Shown piece by piece: positions 9,062 through 17,808 of a DNA stretch of 64,000 bases (positions are counted from its first letter, which is position 1; the number at the start of each line of letters is the position of its first letter). The notes under the pieces are model-generated. The model was not told where the DNA came from and searched no databases. It worked only from the letters and a program-made list of their open reading frames with translations. This DNA is from AP-15 sp963781215. Its GTDB lineage: Bacteria > Pseudomonadota > Alphaproteobacteria > ATCC43930 > CGMCC-115725. The translations under genes and the position numbers were made by a program. Location of the stretch: contig CAWAFE010000024.1 of the NCBI GenBank assembly GCA_963781215.1, positions 10,042 through 74,041 on the forward strand, written 5' to 3'.

Positions 9062-9856
9062 ATGTACGAATTCGACTACCACAAGCCCGCGAGCCTCGAC
9101 GACGCCGCCAGCTTTCTCGGCGCCCACGCCGAGGCAAAGCTCGTCGCCGGCGGGATGACCCTGGTCCCGACCCTGAAATTGCGCCTCGCCAAGCCGTCCG
9201 ATCTTGTCGATCTGGCCTCGATTGCGTCGTTGCGCGGCATCACCGACGGCGGCGACGCGGTCGTCATCGGCGCGATGACGCGGCACGCCGAGGTCAACCG
9301 CTCGCCGCTCGTCAAGGGGGCGATCCCGGCCTTGGCCGCCTTGGCCGGCATGATCGGCGACCCCGCCGTGCGCAACCGCGGTACGATCGGCGGCTCGATC
9401 TCGAATAACGACCCGGCGGCCGACTATCCGGCGGCGCTCGTCGGGCTCGGCGCCACGGTGCAGACCACCAAACGCCAGATCGCGGCCGACAATTTCTTTA
9501 CCGGCATATTCGAGACGGCACTGGAGCCGGCCGAGATTGTGACCGCGGTCCGCTTTCCGAAGGTGGCGCAGGCGAACTACCAGAAGTTCAAGAACCCGGC
9601 CTCGCGCTACGCGATCGTCGGCGTCTTTGTCGCCCGCACGCCGGGCGGGGTGCGTGTCGCGGTGACGGGTGCGGGCCCGTGCGTCTTCCGCGTGCCGGCA
9701 ATGGAAGCGGCGCTTGCCGCGTCCTTTACCCCCGACGCGATCAAGGACATCGCGATCCCCGACACCGGCCTCAACTCCGACATCCACGCCAGCGCCGAAT
9801 ACCGCGCCCACCTCGTCAACGTCATGGCCCGCCGCGCCGTCGCCGGTTGCGGGTGA
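9062..9856 (+). CDS. coxM: molybdenum hydroxylase medium subunit, FAD-binding (CoxM)
   Basis: A 264-residue FAD-binding subunit. Both FAD motifs of this family are present: AGGMTL (29-34) and TIGGSISNNDPAAD (108-121). It takes electrons from CoxS and passes them to the respiratory chain or another acceptor. The ATG at 9062 lies ten bases after coxL with GGGAG upstream. The S-L-M order is that of form II clusters; form I clusters are M-S-L. Confidence 0.93.
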   Translation: MYEFDYHKPASLDDAASFLGAHAEAKLVAGGMTLVPTLKLRLAKPSDLVDLASIASLRGITDGGDAVVIGAMTRHAEVNRSPLVKGAIPALAALAGMIGDPAVRNRGTIGGSISNNDPAADYPAALVGLGATVQTTKRQIAADNFFTGIFETALEPAEIVTAVRFPKVAQANYQKFKNPASRYAIVGVFVARTPGGVRVAVTGAGPCVFRVPAMEAALAASFTPDAIKDIAIPDTGLNSDIHASAEYRAHLVNVMARRAVAGCG

Positions 9857-10303
9857 GCGAGCAGTGGATAGCCTAAGAGCGGATCGAACATCAACGGCAG
9901 CATCGGGGGCGTTGGCGCCGGCCTTACCTTCCAGGAGACATTGGAGGGCGTTCCGCTGACGGGGCGGCGCTGTTCCCGCCGACACGCTCCGAGGACGCGG
10001 CTGGCTCGCTCGTGTATGCGGGCGCTCCGAAGACGCTGGAGAAGATGGACTAGGCTATGACTGCCGAGGCGAGGCGGCGTCATGCCGGTGGTGAATGGTG
10101 ACCTGATCGTGCGCGACGCCGACCCGCGGCAGCCACCGCGAAGACTGAAGGCGCGGATCGAGAGTGCGCAAAATTTGTAAGCCGTCTCGGCGAAGTGGCG
10201 GTGCGGTTCCCGTAAGCCGAGAGCGGGGTGGCGGCGGGGTGGCGGGTGTATTAGATATCGGGGATCGAGTCCGAGCGGTTGCGGGGCTCGTATTGCTCGC
10301 CCG
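9857..10303. other. intergenic stretch inside the cox operon, no gene recognised
   Basis: About 450 bases separate coxM from coxD with no credible gene. A 32-codon plus-strand ORF (10083-10181) and short minus-strand ORFs are open but match nothing I recognise. Cox genes are normally packed tightly, so this may be decayed sequence left by an insertion or deletion. Confidence 0.5.
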
Positions 10304-10323
10304 CCCTCTCCGTCGGGAGAGGG
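10304..10323. terminator. hairpin ahead of coxD
   Basis: Perfect 8-bp arms (CCCTCTCC and GGAGAGGG) surround a four-base loop and are followed by ATTTTG. The structure is terminator-like and ends 24 bases before the coxD start. It resembles common intergenic GAGAGGG-type repeats of alphaproteobacteria, so it may be a repeat and not a working terminator. Confidence 0.5.
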
Positions 10324-10347
10324 ATTTTGTTGATCGGGACCGTTTCG

Positions 10348-11284
10348 ATGGACGCCGCCATAGCCGCCAAAATCCCCGCCTCGGTCGACGACACGCTCGC
10401 CATGCTCGGCAGCGCCGATTACATCGCCGACCGCAGCCTGGCGACGGCGGTGCATCTGGCGCTGCATCTAAAGCGGCCGCTGTTTCTCGAAGGCGAGGCC
10501 GGGGTCGGCAAGACCGAGATCGCCAAGGTGCTGGCGACCGCGCTTGCAACGCCGGCTGATCCGCCTGCAATGCTACGAGGGTCTCGACGTCGCCTCGGCG
10601 GTCTACGAGTGGGACTACGCTCGCCAGATGATCGAGATCCGCCTCGCCGAGGCAGCCGAGGAGGACCGCGGCGAGATCGAAAGCACGATCTTTTCCGACC
10701 GGTTTCTGATCAAGCGGCCGCTGTTGCAGGCGCTGGAGCCCGACCTCGGCGGCGCGCCGGTGTTGCTGATCGACGAGCTCGACCGCACCGACGAGCCGTT
10801 CGAGGCCTATCTCCTCGAGCTGCTCTCCGATTTTCAGGTGACGATCCCCGAGATCGGCACGATCCGCGCCGAGCAGCCGCCGATCGTAATCATCACCTCG
10901 AACCGCACCCGCGAGATCCACGACGCGTTGAAGCGGCGCTGCTTCTACTACTGGGTCGACTATCCGAACGCCGCCCGCGAGCTCGAAATCCTGAAGCGCA
11001 AGGCGCCCGGCGCCAGCGAGCATCTGTCGCGCGAGGTCGTCGGCTTTGTCCAGAAACTGCGCACGATGGATCTGTTCAAACTGCCCGGGATCGCCGAGAC
11101 GATCGACTGGACCGAGGCGCTGATGCAGCTGGACGTGCTCGAGCTGACCCCGCACGCGATCAACGACACCTTGGGCGTGCTCCTTAAATACCAGGACGAC
11201 ATCGCCCGCATCCAGGGCAGCGAGGCCGCGCGCCTGCTGGAACAGGTCAAGGCCGAGGCCGCCGCGGCAGGACGCGACGGGTGA
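10348..11284 (+). CDS. coxD: MoxR-type AAA+ ATPase CoxD, one +1 frameshift in the sequence
   Basis: A MoxR-family AAA+ ATPase of 311 residues after removing one extra base. Walker A is GEAGVGKTE, Walker B is VLLIDELDRTDE and sensor 1 lies in IVIITSNRTREI. CoxD is thought to act as a chaperone-like ATPase in assembling the Mo active site, together with CoxE. The frame break is at about 10552 (ACGCCGG where ACGCGG restores ATRLIRLQC). I use the ATG at 10348; a TTG at 10330 is possible. Confidence 0.88.
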
Positions 11285-11322
11285 GCGCGTGAACGACCAC
11301 CCCGCTGCTGTTCCTGCGGCGC

Positions 11323-11397
11323 GAGATTGCTTCCCTTCGCTCGCAATGACCTGGAGCCGGGTTGTAATTGCGAGGCGCGGAGCGACGAAGCAATCTC
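11323..11397. repeat. interspersed inverted repeat between coxD and coxE
   Basis: Arms GAGATTGCTTC (11323-11333) and GAAGCAATCTC (11387-11397) are perfectly complementary. The inner parts (CGCTCGCAATGAC and ATTGCGAGGCGCGGAGCGACG) also pair partly. This is the pattern of a short palindromic intergenic repeat found in many copies in alphaproteobacterial genomes, read here from memory of such repeats. It fills most of the 127-base coxD-coxE gap. Confidence 0.65.
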
Positions 11398-11411
11398 GGC
11401 GGAACTGAACG

Positions 11412-12649
11412 TTGTCCGTCTCCACAGAGATCGGGGATGACGGCCGGCTGCTCGCCAATCTGATGCATTTCGCGCGCACCCTGCGGGCGGCGGGGCTGCC
11501 GGTCGGGCCGGGCAAGGTCATCGACGCGGTCCAGGCGGTCAGGACCGTCGGCATCACCGACCGGCGCGACTTCTATTGGACATTGCACGCGGTGTTCGTC
11601 AACCGGCCGGACCAGCGGCTGATCTTCGACCAGGCGTTTCACGTCTTCTGGCGCAACCCCGAACTGCTGAAGAAGATGATGGCGCTGGTCCTGCCGCAAA
11701 TGCGCGTCGAGGACGAGGAGGACCAGGGCGCCGAAATGGCCCGCCGCCTCGCCGAGGCGCTGCATCCGAACCAGCAGCAGCCAGAACGCGAGCCCGAGGA
11801 GATCGAAACCGAGATCGACGCGGTCATGACCTTTTCCGACCGCGAGCAATTGCGCGCCATGGATTTCGAGAAGATGTCGCTCGAGGAATTGGCCCGCGCC
11901 AAGGCCGCGATCGCGAGGCTCCGCCTGCCGGTGCAGGATGTCCCGACCCGCCGCTTCGCCCCCGACCGGCGCGGCGCACGGGCCGATCTGCGGGCGACGA
12001 TGCGCGCCGCACTGCGCTCGGGCGGGCTGATCGAGCTGAAGCGCCGTAGCCCGCGCCGCCGCCCGCCGCCGCTCGTCGTCCTGTGCGACATTTCCGGATC
12101 GATGAGCCGCTACAGCCGCGTCTTCCTGCATTTCATGCACACCGTCACCAACGACCGCGACCGCGTCTTCACCTTCGTCTTCGGCACCCGGCTCACCAAC
12201 ATCACCCGCTATCTGCGCCACCGCGATGTCGATCTGGCGCTCGGAGCGGGTCGGCGAGGCGGTCGCCGACTGGTCGGGCGGGACCCGCATCGGCCACTCG
12301 ATCGCCGAGTTCAACCGGCTGTGGTCGCGCCGCCTGCTTGGGCCAGGGGGCGATCGTACTGCTGATCACCGACGGGCTCGACCGCGACGCCGGCGCCGGC
12401 CTCGCCCGCGAGATGGATCGGCTGCACCGCTCTTGCCGCCGGCTGATATGGCTGAACCCGCTGTTGCGTTACGAGGGCTTCGAACCAAGATCTCTAGGGA
12501 TGAAGGCGATGATGCCCCATGTCGACGAGTTCCGGCCGGTGCACAATCTGGAAAGCCTCGAAACCCTGATCGCGGTGCTGAGCGCGCCCGTCGCGCAGCG
12601 CGGGGCGGCGGCCTCGGCACGGCGGCACAATGAGGAGAGGGCAGCATGA
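11412..12649 (+). CDS. coxE: CoxE-type VWA domain protein, two +1 frameshifts in the sequence
   Basis: A von Willebrand factor A domain protein of 411 residues after removing two extra bases. The MIDAS-type motif CDISGSMSRYSR is visible, followed by FTFVFGTRLTNITRYLRHRDVD. CoxE works with CoxD in maturation of the molybdenum hydroxylase. Frame breaks lie near 12243 (GCTCGGAGCGG for GCTCGAGCGG) and near 12341 (CTTGGGCCAG for CTTGGCCAG). TTG at 11412 is the first possible start, because a stop (TGA, 11406-11408) lies just upstream. Its stop overlaps the next start (ATGA). Confidence 0.86.
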
Positions 12650-12966
12650 GCGATACCGCAGAAATCCTCGAACAGGCGGCGCGCTGGCGCGAGGCCGGGT
12701 CGGGCGTGGCGTTGGCAACGGTGGTGACCACCTGGGGTTCCTCGCCGCGGCCGGTCGGCGCCAAGCTCGCGGTCGACGACAAGGGCGCCATGGTCGGCTC
12801 GGTGTCCGGCGGTTGCGTCGAGGGCGCGGTCGTCGAGGAAGCGCTCGCCGCGATCCGCGACGGCAAGCCGCGCCTCTTGGATTTCGGGGTCAGCGACGAC
12901 CAGGCCTGGGAGGTCGGCCTCGCCTGCGGCGGCAAGATCCAGATTTTTGTCGAGCGCGTCGAATGA
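12646..12966 (+). CDS. XdhC/CoxI family protein, N-terminal (CoxI) domain only
   Basis: A 106-residue protein corresponding to the N-terminal domain of XdhC/CoxI proteins: VALATVVTTWGSSPRPVGAK and the glycine/cysteine-rich VSGGCVEGAVVEEA and GLACGGKIQIFVE. XdhC-type proteins bind molybdenum cofactor and protect or insert it into the target hydroxylase. The two halves of XdhC are encoded here as separate coupled genes (ATGA overlap at 12963-12966). The gene also overlaps coxE by four bases. Confidence 0.87.
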   Translation: MSDTAEILEQAARWREAGSGVALATVVTTWGSSPRPVGAKLAVDDKGAMVGSVSGGCVEGAVVEEALAAIRDGKPRLLDFGVSDDQAWEVGLACGGKIQIFVERVE

Positions 12967-13673
12967 AGGGCCGCATCCTCGACGCGGTCGTCGCCGCTGC
13001 CCGCGAGCACCGGTCGGTGGCGCTCGCGACCGATCTCGCCACCGGCCGGCAATTGCTGCTCGATGCGGGCTCGGCGGAAGGCGATCTGACGCTCGACGTC
13101 GCCGCGCTGGACCGGGTGCGCGAGGCGTGGCGCTCCGGCCGCAACCGGACCGTCGAGACGGGCGACGGCCGGGTCTTTGTCGAGGTGCTGACGCCGCCGC
13201 ACCGATGTTTCATCGTCGGCGCCGTGCATATCGCCCAGCCGCTCGCGCAAATGCTGGCGATGGCCGATTACGCCATCACGGTCATCGACCCGCGCGGGGC
13301 GTTCGCGACGGCGGCACGGTTTCCGGGTGTCGAGCTGACTCAGGAATGGCCCGACGAGGCGCTCGAGCGGCTGCGGCCCGACCGCGGCTCGGCGGTGATC
13401 GCCCTGACCCACGATCCCAAGCTCGACGACCCGGCGCTGGCCGCGGCGTTGCGCTCGGAATGCTTTTACATCGGCGCGCTCGGCTCCCGCCGCAACCATG
13501 CCGGGCGCTGCGCACGGCTGAAGGAGCTGGGCTTTTCCGACAGCGAGCTTGCCCGCATCCACGGCCCGATCGGCCTCGCCATCGGCGGGGTGTCGCCGGC
13601 CGAGGTCGCGGTCTCGATCGTCGCGCAGATGACCCAGGTGCTGCGGCAGGGTGATAAATCGGAGACGGCATGA
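12963..13673 (+). CDS. XdhC family protein, Rossmann domain
   Basis: A 236-residue XdhC-type protein. A short N-terminal region precedes the Rossmann domain that starts at about CFIVGAVHIAQPLA, and the C-terminus has the family segments YIGALGSRRNH and IHGPIGLAIGGVSPAEVAVSI. It is probably the sulfuration or insertion chaperone partner for the CoxL Mo cofactor, working with the preceding small XdhC protein. It overlaps both neighbours by four bases, so the maturation genes form one translationally coupled set. Confidence 0.87.
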   Translation: MKGRILDAVVAAAREHRSVALATDLATGRQLLLDAGSAEGDLTLDVAALDRVREAWRSGRNRTVETGDGRVFVEVLTPPHRCFIVGAVHIAQPLAQMLAMADYAITVIDPRGAFATAARFPGVELTQEWPDEALERLRPDRGSAVIALTHDPKLDDPALAAALRSECFYIGALGSRRNHAGRCARLKELGFSDSELARIHGPIGLAIGGVSPAEVAVSIVAQMTQVLRQGDKSETA

Positions 13674-15334
13674 GGTTTGGCGAGGTCCCGGTTGCCGAGG
13701 CCGAAGGGGCGATCCTCGCGCACAGCCTGCAACTCGGCACGACGGCGCTCAAGAAAGCGCGAGTGCTGTCAAGGGCCGACCTCGAGCTGATAGCCGACGC
13801 CGGCCTGTCGCGCATCGTCGTCGCCCGGCTCGACCCCGGCGATGTCGTCGAGAACGAGGCGGCGGGGCGCGTCGCCGCTGCGGTCGCCGGCCCCGAAATC
13901 GAGGGAACGACACCCTTCACCGGCCGCGCCAACCTCTTTGCCAAGGCGCGCGGGCTTCTCGTCTTCGATCGCGCGCGGGTCGACCGGCTCAATCTCGTCG
14001 ACGAGGCGGTGACCCTCGGGACATTGCCGCCCTATGCCGTGGTCGAGCCGCGGATGATGGTCGCCACCGTCAAGATCATCCCGTTCGCAGCACCCGAGGA
14101 GGCGGTCGCGCGCTGCGTCGATCTGGCGGCGTCGGGCGATCCGCTGCTGCGCGTCGCACCCTTCCGCGCGCTCTCGGTCGGCCTCGTCCAGACGCGGCTG
14201 CCCGGCCTCAAGGAGAGCATCCTCGACAAGACCCGCGAGGTCACCGAGGGCCGGCTCAAGGCGCTCGGCTGCCGTCTGATCCATGAGGAGCGCTGCGCCC
14301 ACGCCGCCGGCGAGCTCGCGCCCATGATCCGCGACGCGATCGGCCACGGCGCCGACATCGTGCTGGTGCACGGCGCTTCGGCGATCCTCGACCGGCGCGA
14401 CGTGATCCCGGCGGCGATCGTCGCCGCCGGCGGGCGGATCGACCATTTCGGTATGCCGGTCGATCCCGGCAATCTGCTGCTGCTCGGCCGTGTCGAGGAG
14501 CGGGTGGTGCTGGGGCTCCCCGGTTGCGCCCGCTCGCCGAAAGTCAACGGCTTCGATTGGGTCTTGGAGCGGCTCGTCGCCGGATTGCCGGTCGGGCAGG
14601 CCGAGATCATGCGGATGGGCAGCGGCGGCCTCCTCGCCGAAATCCCGTCGCGGCCGCTGCCCCGCGCCGAGGCGAAGCCCGAGCCGGAGGCCACGCCCCG
14701 GCAGGCGCCGACCGGACCGCGCATCGCTGCCCTGCTGCTCGCCGCCGGCCGCTCGCGGCGCATGGGCGGCCCGAACAAGATGCTGGCCGAGATTGACGGG
14801 GTGCCGATGGTGGCGCGGGTGGCGCAACGGCTGCTGGCGTCGCGGGCGCGGCCGATCGTCGCGGTGCTGGGCAACGACGCCAAGGCGGTCGATGCCGCAC
14901 TCGGCAAATTGCCGGTCGAGCGGGTGCGAAACCCCGATTTCGCCCTCGGCCTCTCGACCTCGCTGAAGCGCGGCATCGCGGCGCTGCCGTCCGATCTCGA
15001 CGGCGTGCTGGTCTGCCTCGGCGACATGCCGCTGATTTCCGGCCGACACCTCGACCGGCTGATCGCCGCCTTCAACCCGCTCGAAGGCCGCGCGATCATC
15101 GTCCCGACCCGCCGCGGCAAGCGCGGCAACCCGGTCCTGTGGTCGACCCGTTTCTTCCCGGAGATGGCGGCACTCGCCGGCGATGTCGGCGCCAGGCACC
15201 TGATCGGCGAGCACGCCGAGCTGGTCGCCGAGGTCGAGATGGACGACGACGCGATCTTCGTCGACATCGACACCCCCGAAGCGCTCGATGCGCTGCGCCA
15301 AAGGGGCAAGCCCGCCAGCGCCGACCGTTCCTGA
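13670..15334 (+). CDS. fused MoeA-like molybdopterin-binding domain and MocA-like cytidylyltransferase
   Basis: A 554-residue two-domain protein. Residues 1 to about 330 resemble molybdopterin-binding MoeA/CinA-type domains (DIVLVHGASAILDRRDVIPAA, then VDPGNLLLLG and VVLGLPGCARSPKVNG). After a Pro/Glu-rich linker, residues from about 351 form a MobA/MocA nucleotidyltransferase: LLAAGRSRRMG, VLVCLGDMPLIS and GKRGNPVLW. Mo hydroxylases of this family use molybdopterin cytosine dinucleotide, so CTP transfer is the likely reaction. It is last in the cox operon and overlaps the XdhC gene. Confidence 0.85.
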   Translation: MRFGEVPVAEAEGAILAHSLQLGTTALKKARVLSRADLELIADAGLSRIVVARLDPGDVVENEAAGRVAAAVAGPEIEGTTPFTGRANLFAKARGLLVFDRARVDRLNLVDEAVTLGTLPPYAVVEPRMMVATVKIIPFAAPEEAVARCVDLAASGDPLLRVAPFRALSVGLVQTRLPGLKESILDKTREVTEGRLKALGCRLIHEERCAHAAGELAPMIRDAIGHGADIVLVHGASAILDRRDVIPAAIVAAGGRIDHFGMPVDPGNLLLLGRVEERVVLGLPGCARSPKVNGFDWVLERLVAGLPVGQAEIMRMGSGGLLAEIPSRPLPRAEAKPEPEATPRQAPTGPRIAALLLAAGRSRRMGGPNKMLAEIDGVPMVARVAQRLLASRARPIVAVLGNDAKAVDAALGKLPVERVRNPDFALGLSTSLKRGIAALPSDLDGVLVCLGDMPLISGRHLDRLIAAFNPLEGRAIIVPTRRGKRGNPVLWSTRFFPEMAALAGDVGARHLIGEHAELVAEVEMDDDAIFVDIDTPEALDALRQRGKPASADRS

Positions 15335-15774
15335 TCGGCCTCATTGTGACAGGCGCTTCGGACGATGTCCGAGCGCCGATTGTTGCGGCCAAGCGTCCGA
15401 CGATGGAGCGTGTGTTCTCAACGCGGATGGCGATGCGTCGGCGCTGCTGAAGAAGGTTTCCGCCTCGCTCGCGGAAAGGAATCCGGCACGCGAGAGGAAT
15501 GGGGTCTAGCTAGCCGCGAACGTAGCCACCGGAATCGATGTGATCGGCTTTGCGGGCGCCGAAACCTCGCCCGCCGCGGAGTTCGCGCCGGTCAAACTCA
15601 ACTGGCTGATCACAAGGGGAATTCCGCGGCCGGTTTCCCGGGTCGCGGGAATAGGACGCTTCTCAATGACTATCAAGCCCGTCTCAAGGAATTATCAAGC
15701 CCGTCTCAAGGACCTCCGGCGAAATTTGTGCAACGGTTTAATCCATTTATCGCGACAAGGGCGAGGGAATTCCG
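15335..15774. other. intergenic region upstream of the RTX gene, no gene recognised
   Basis: Short ORFs cross this 440-base stretch (for example 15540-15836, 98 codons) but match no family I know and overlap the RTX start. The only clear structure is the 22-bp-period tandem repeat at 15671-15712. The promoter of the secretion cassette should lie here, but no clear consensus box was seen. Confidence 0.5.
15671..15712. repeat. two copies of a 20-bp direct repeat (22-bp period)
   Basis: TATCAAGCCCGTCTCAAGGA occurs at 15671-15690 and again at 15693-15712, separated by two bases. The pair lies 62 bases upstream of the RTX gene. It may be a regulator-binding pair or simply a slippage duplication. 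Confidence 0.75.
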
Positions 15775-17797
15775 ATGAAAACGTACACAGGGACCTACCT
15801 CGACGGCATCGTGCTCAGCAATCCGGCGACGGATGACCCGGTGACGATAACCGCGACCGGGTACGTCACCAATAACACAGCGACCCACAACTACGATGCC
15901 ATCTACGGCGCGCCCGGATACGCGTGGACGGTCGTCAACCTTGGGACGATCAGGGGCGGCACGCCCATCGGCGCCTACGACGATCCTCCTCCCAGTGAAG
16001 GGATCCACTTGATGGCCGGCGGAGTTGTCATCAACGGACAGAGCGGCTCCGGGGTCGGGTCGATCGAGGGGCAGTTCGCTGGCGTAGATATCGAAGGCGG
16101 CATCGGAAGCGTGACGAATTACGGGACGATTGCTTCGGGCGGTTCCGACTTCACTGATGGCGTTCTCCTCCAGGAGGGTGGCAGCGTTACCAACGAACAG
16201 AGTGGTTTGATCGTCGGCGGCACCGGCGTTTCCGTCGCCAGTATCGGCACGGTGGTCAATTTCGGCAACATCTCGGGCGTGGCGAGACGGCGGGATCATC
16301 TCGGGTTATGCTATCGGGGTTTTTCTCTTTCAGGGCAAAGTCACCAACAATTTGAGTGGTTTGATCACTGGATACGACACCGGGGTTCTGATCAACCACG
16401 GCAGCATCGATAACCTCGGGACAATCCAAGGATGGACGGGCGTCAACTTCTCCGGGACGCTCCCCGGCACGGTGACAAACGCCGGCACTATCATTGGCGA
16501 CGGCGGCACGGCAGTGCAATTCGGCGGCGGCGACGACCAGCTGATCGTGAAACCCGGTGCGGTGTTCGTCGGCGCGGTCGACGGCGCCGGCGGCAGCGAC
16601 GTGCTGGAGCTTGCCGCGGGGACCGGCAACAAGACGCTAAGCGGGCTCGGAACGAGCTTTACCAATTTCGAGACAGTCGTCTTCGACGCGAATGCCGGCT
16701 GGACAGTGACACTCGACAATCCCGCGGCATTTACCGGGACGATCTCGGGGTTTGCGGCAGGCGATATCCTCGACCTCACCGGCAGGGCGGCGACCGGAGT
16801 CACCTACGCGGGCGGCGTGCTGACGGTCAAGAATGGTGGAGCCGTGGTCACGGCGCTTCATCTTACCGGCTCCTATACCACCGCCGACTTCAGCCTCAGC
16901 TCCGACGGGCATGGCGGGACCAACATCGGCATCGGGGGTCAGCCCGCCGGGATACCCAGCAGCCCGGTGATCACGTCCCCCGCCAGCTTCTCGATCGCCG
17001 AGAACGGGACCGCGGTCGGAACGATCACCGCTACCGACGCCGACAACGACAATCTCTCTTTCGCGGTATCGGGCGGTGTTGACGCGGGTTTCTTCACCAT
17101 TGACGGCGTGACCGGCGCACTAAGCTTTGTCACAGCGCGAGATTTTGAGACACCGGAGGACGCTGGCGCCAATAACGGCTACAACATCTCCGTCTCGGTA
17201 TCGGATGGCTCGCATAAGACAACGCAGGACGTTGTCGTCGCCGTGACCGATGTCAGCGAAGCCGGCATCATCAAGAACGGCACCAATGCCAGCGAAACGA
17301 TCACCGGCGGCTTTGGTAACGACACCCTCAAAGGTCTATCCGGAAACGACGTCATCAGCGGCGGCGACGGTAGCGACATCGTCTCTGGCGGAAATGGGAA
17401 TGACCAGATCAATGGTGGACGCGGCGCTGATCGACTTTCCGGAGACGCCGGCAATGACAGCCTCAACGGCGGCCCCGGCAATGACACGCTGATCGGCGGC
17501 GCGGGCAAGGACCAGTTGGTTGGTGGTACCGGCGACGACGTGATGACCGGCGGTCCCGATAGCGACACGTTCGCATTCTATGCCGGGTTCGGCCACGATG
17601 TCGTTACCGACAAGGCTAAAGGCGACCTGGTCGAGTTTCATGGTGGATTGTTCGATAACTTCGCCGACATGCTCGCATCAAGCGCACAAGTCGGCGCTGA
17701 CGTCCTCATCAGCGTGGACGCGTTCCAGAGCGTGCTTCTGGAGAATCTGGCCCTGGCCAATCTCAAGCAGGCTGATTTCCACTTCAGCGCTGTCTGA
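15775..17797 (+). CDS. RTX / cadherin-like secreted protein, one +1 frameshift in the sequence
   Basis: About 673 residues after removing one extra base near 16280-16293. The N-terminal third is built of glycine-rich beta-strand repeats (VVNLGTIRGG, VTNYGTIASGG, VVNFGNISG, VTNAGTIIG) as in beta-helical adhesins. A cadherin-type domain follows (ITSPASFSIAENGTAVG, then TATDADNDNLSF). Calcium-binding RTX nonapeptides come next (17305-17571). The C-terminus is rich in Asp, Leu and Phe and has no cysteine, as expected of a type I secretion signal. The start follows GAGGGA seven bases upstream. The secretion ATPase and fusion protein follow directly. The role is probably adhesion or biofilm; no enzymatic domain is visible. 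Confidence 0.82.
17305..17571 (+). repeat. RTX calcium-binding nonapeptide repeats
   Basis: Successive GGxGxDxhx units: GGFGNDTLK, LSGNDVIS, GGDGSDIVS, GGNGNDQIN, GGRGADRLS, DAGNDSLN, GGPGNDTLI, GGAGKDQLV, GGTGDDVMT and GGPDSDTF. They form a calcium-dependent parallel beta-roll after export. The repeats are protein-level, and the DNA copies have diverged. Confidence 0.9.
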
Positions 17798-17808
17798 CGC
17801 CGGGTCCC

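Noticed and set aside
14032..15309. Long open frame on the minus strand over the cytidylyltransferase gene (425 codons)
   Set aside because: It is an antisense shadow. Its protein lacks any domain, and the plus-strand gene has clear motifs.
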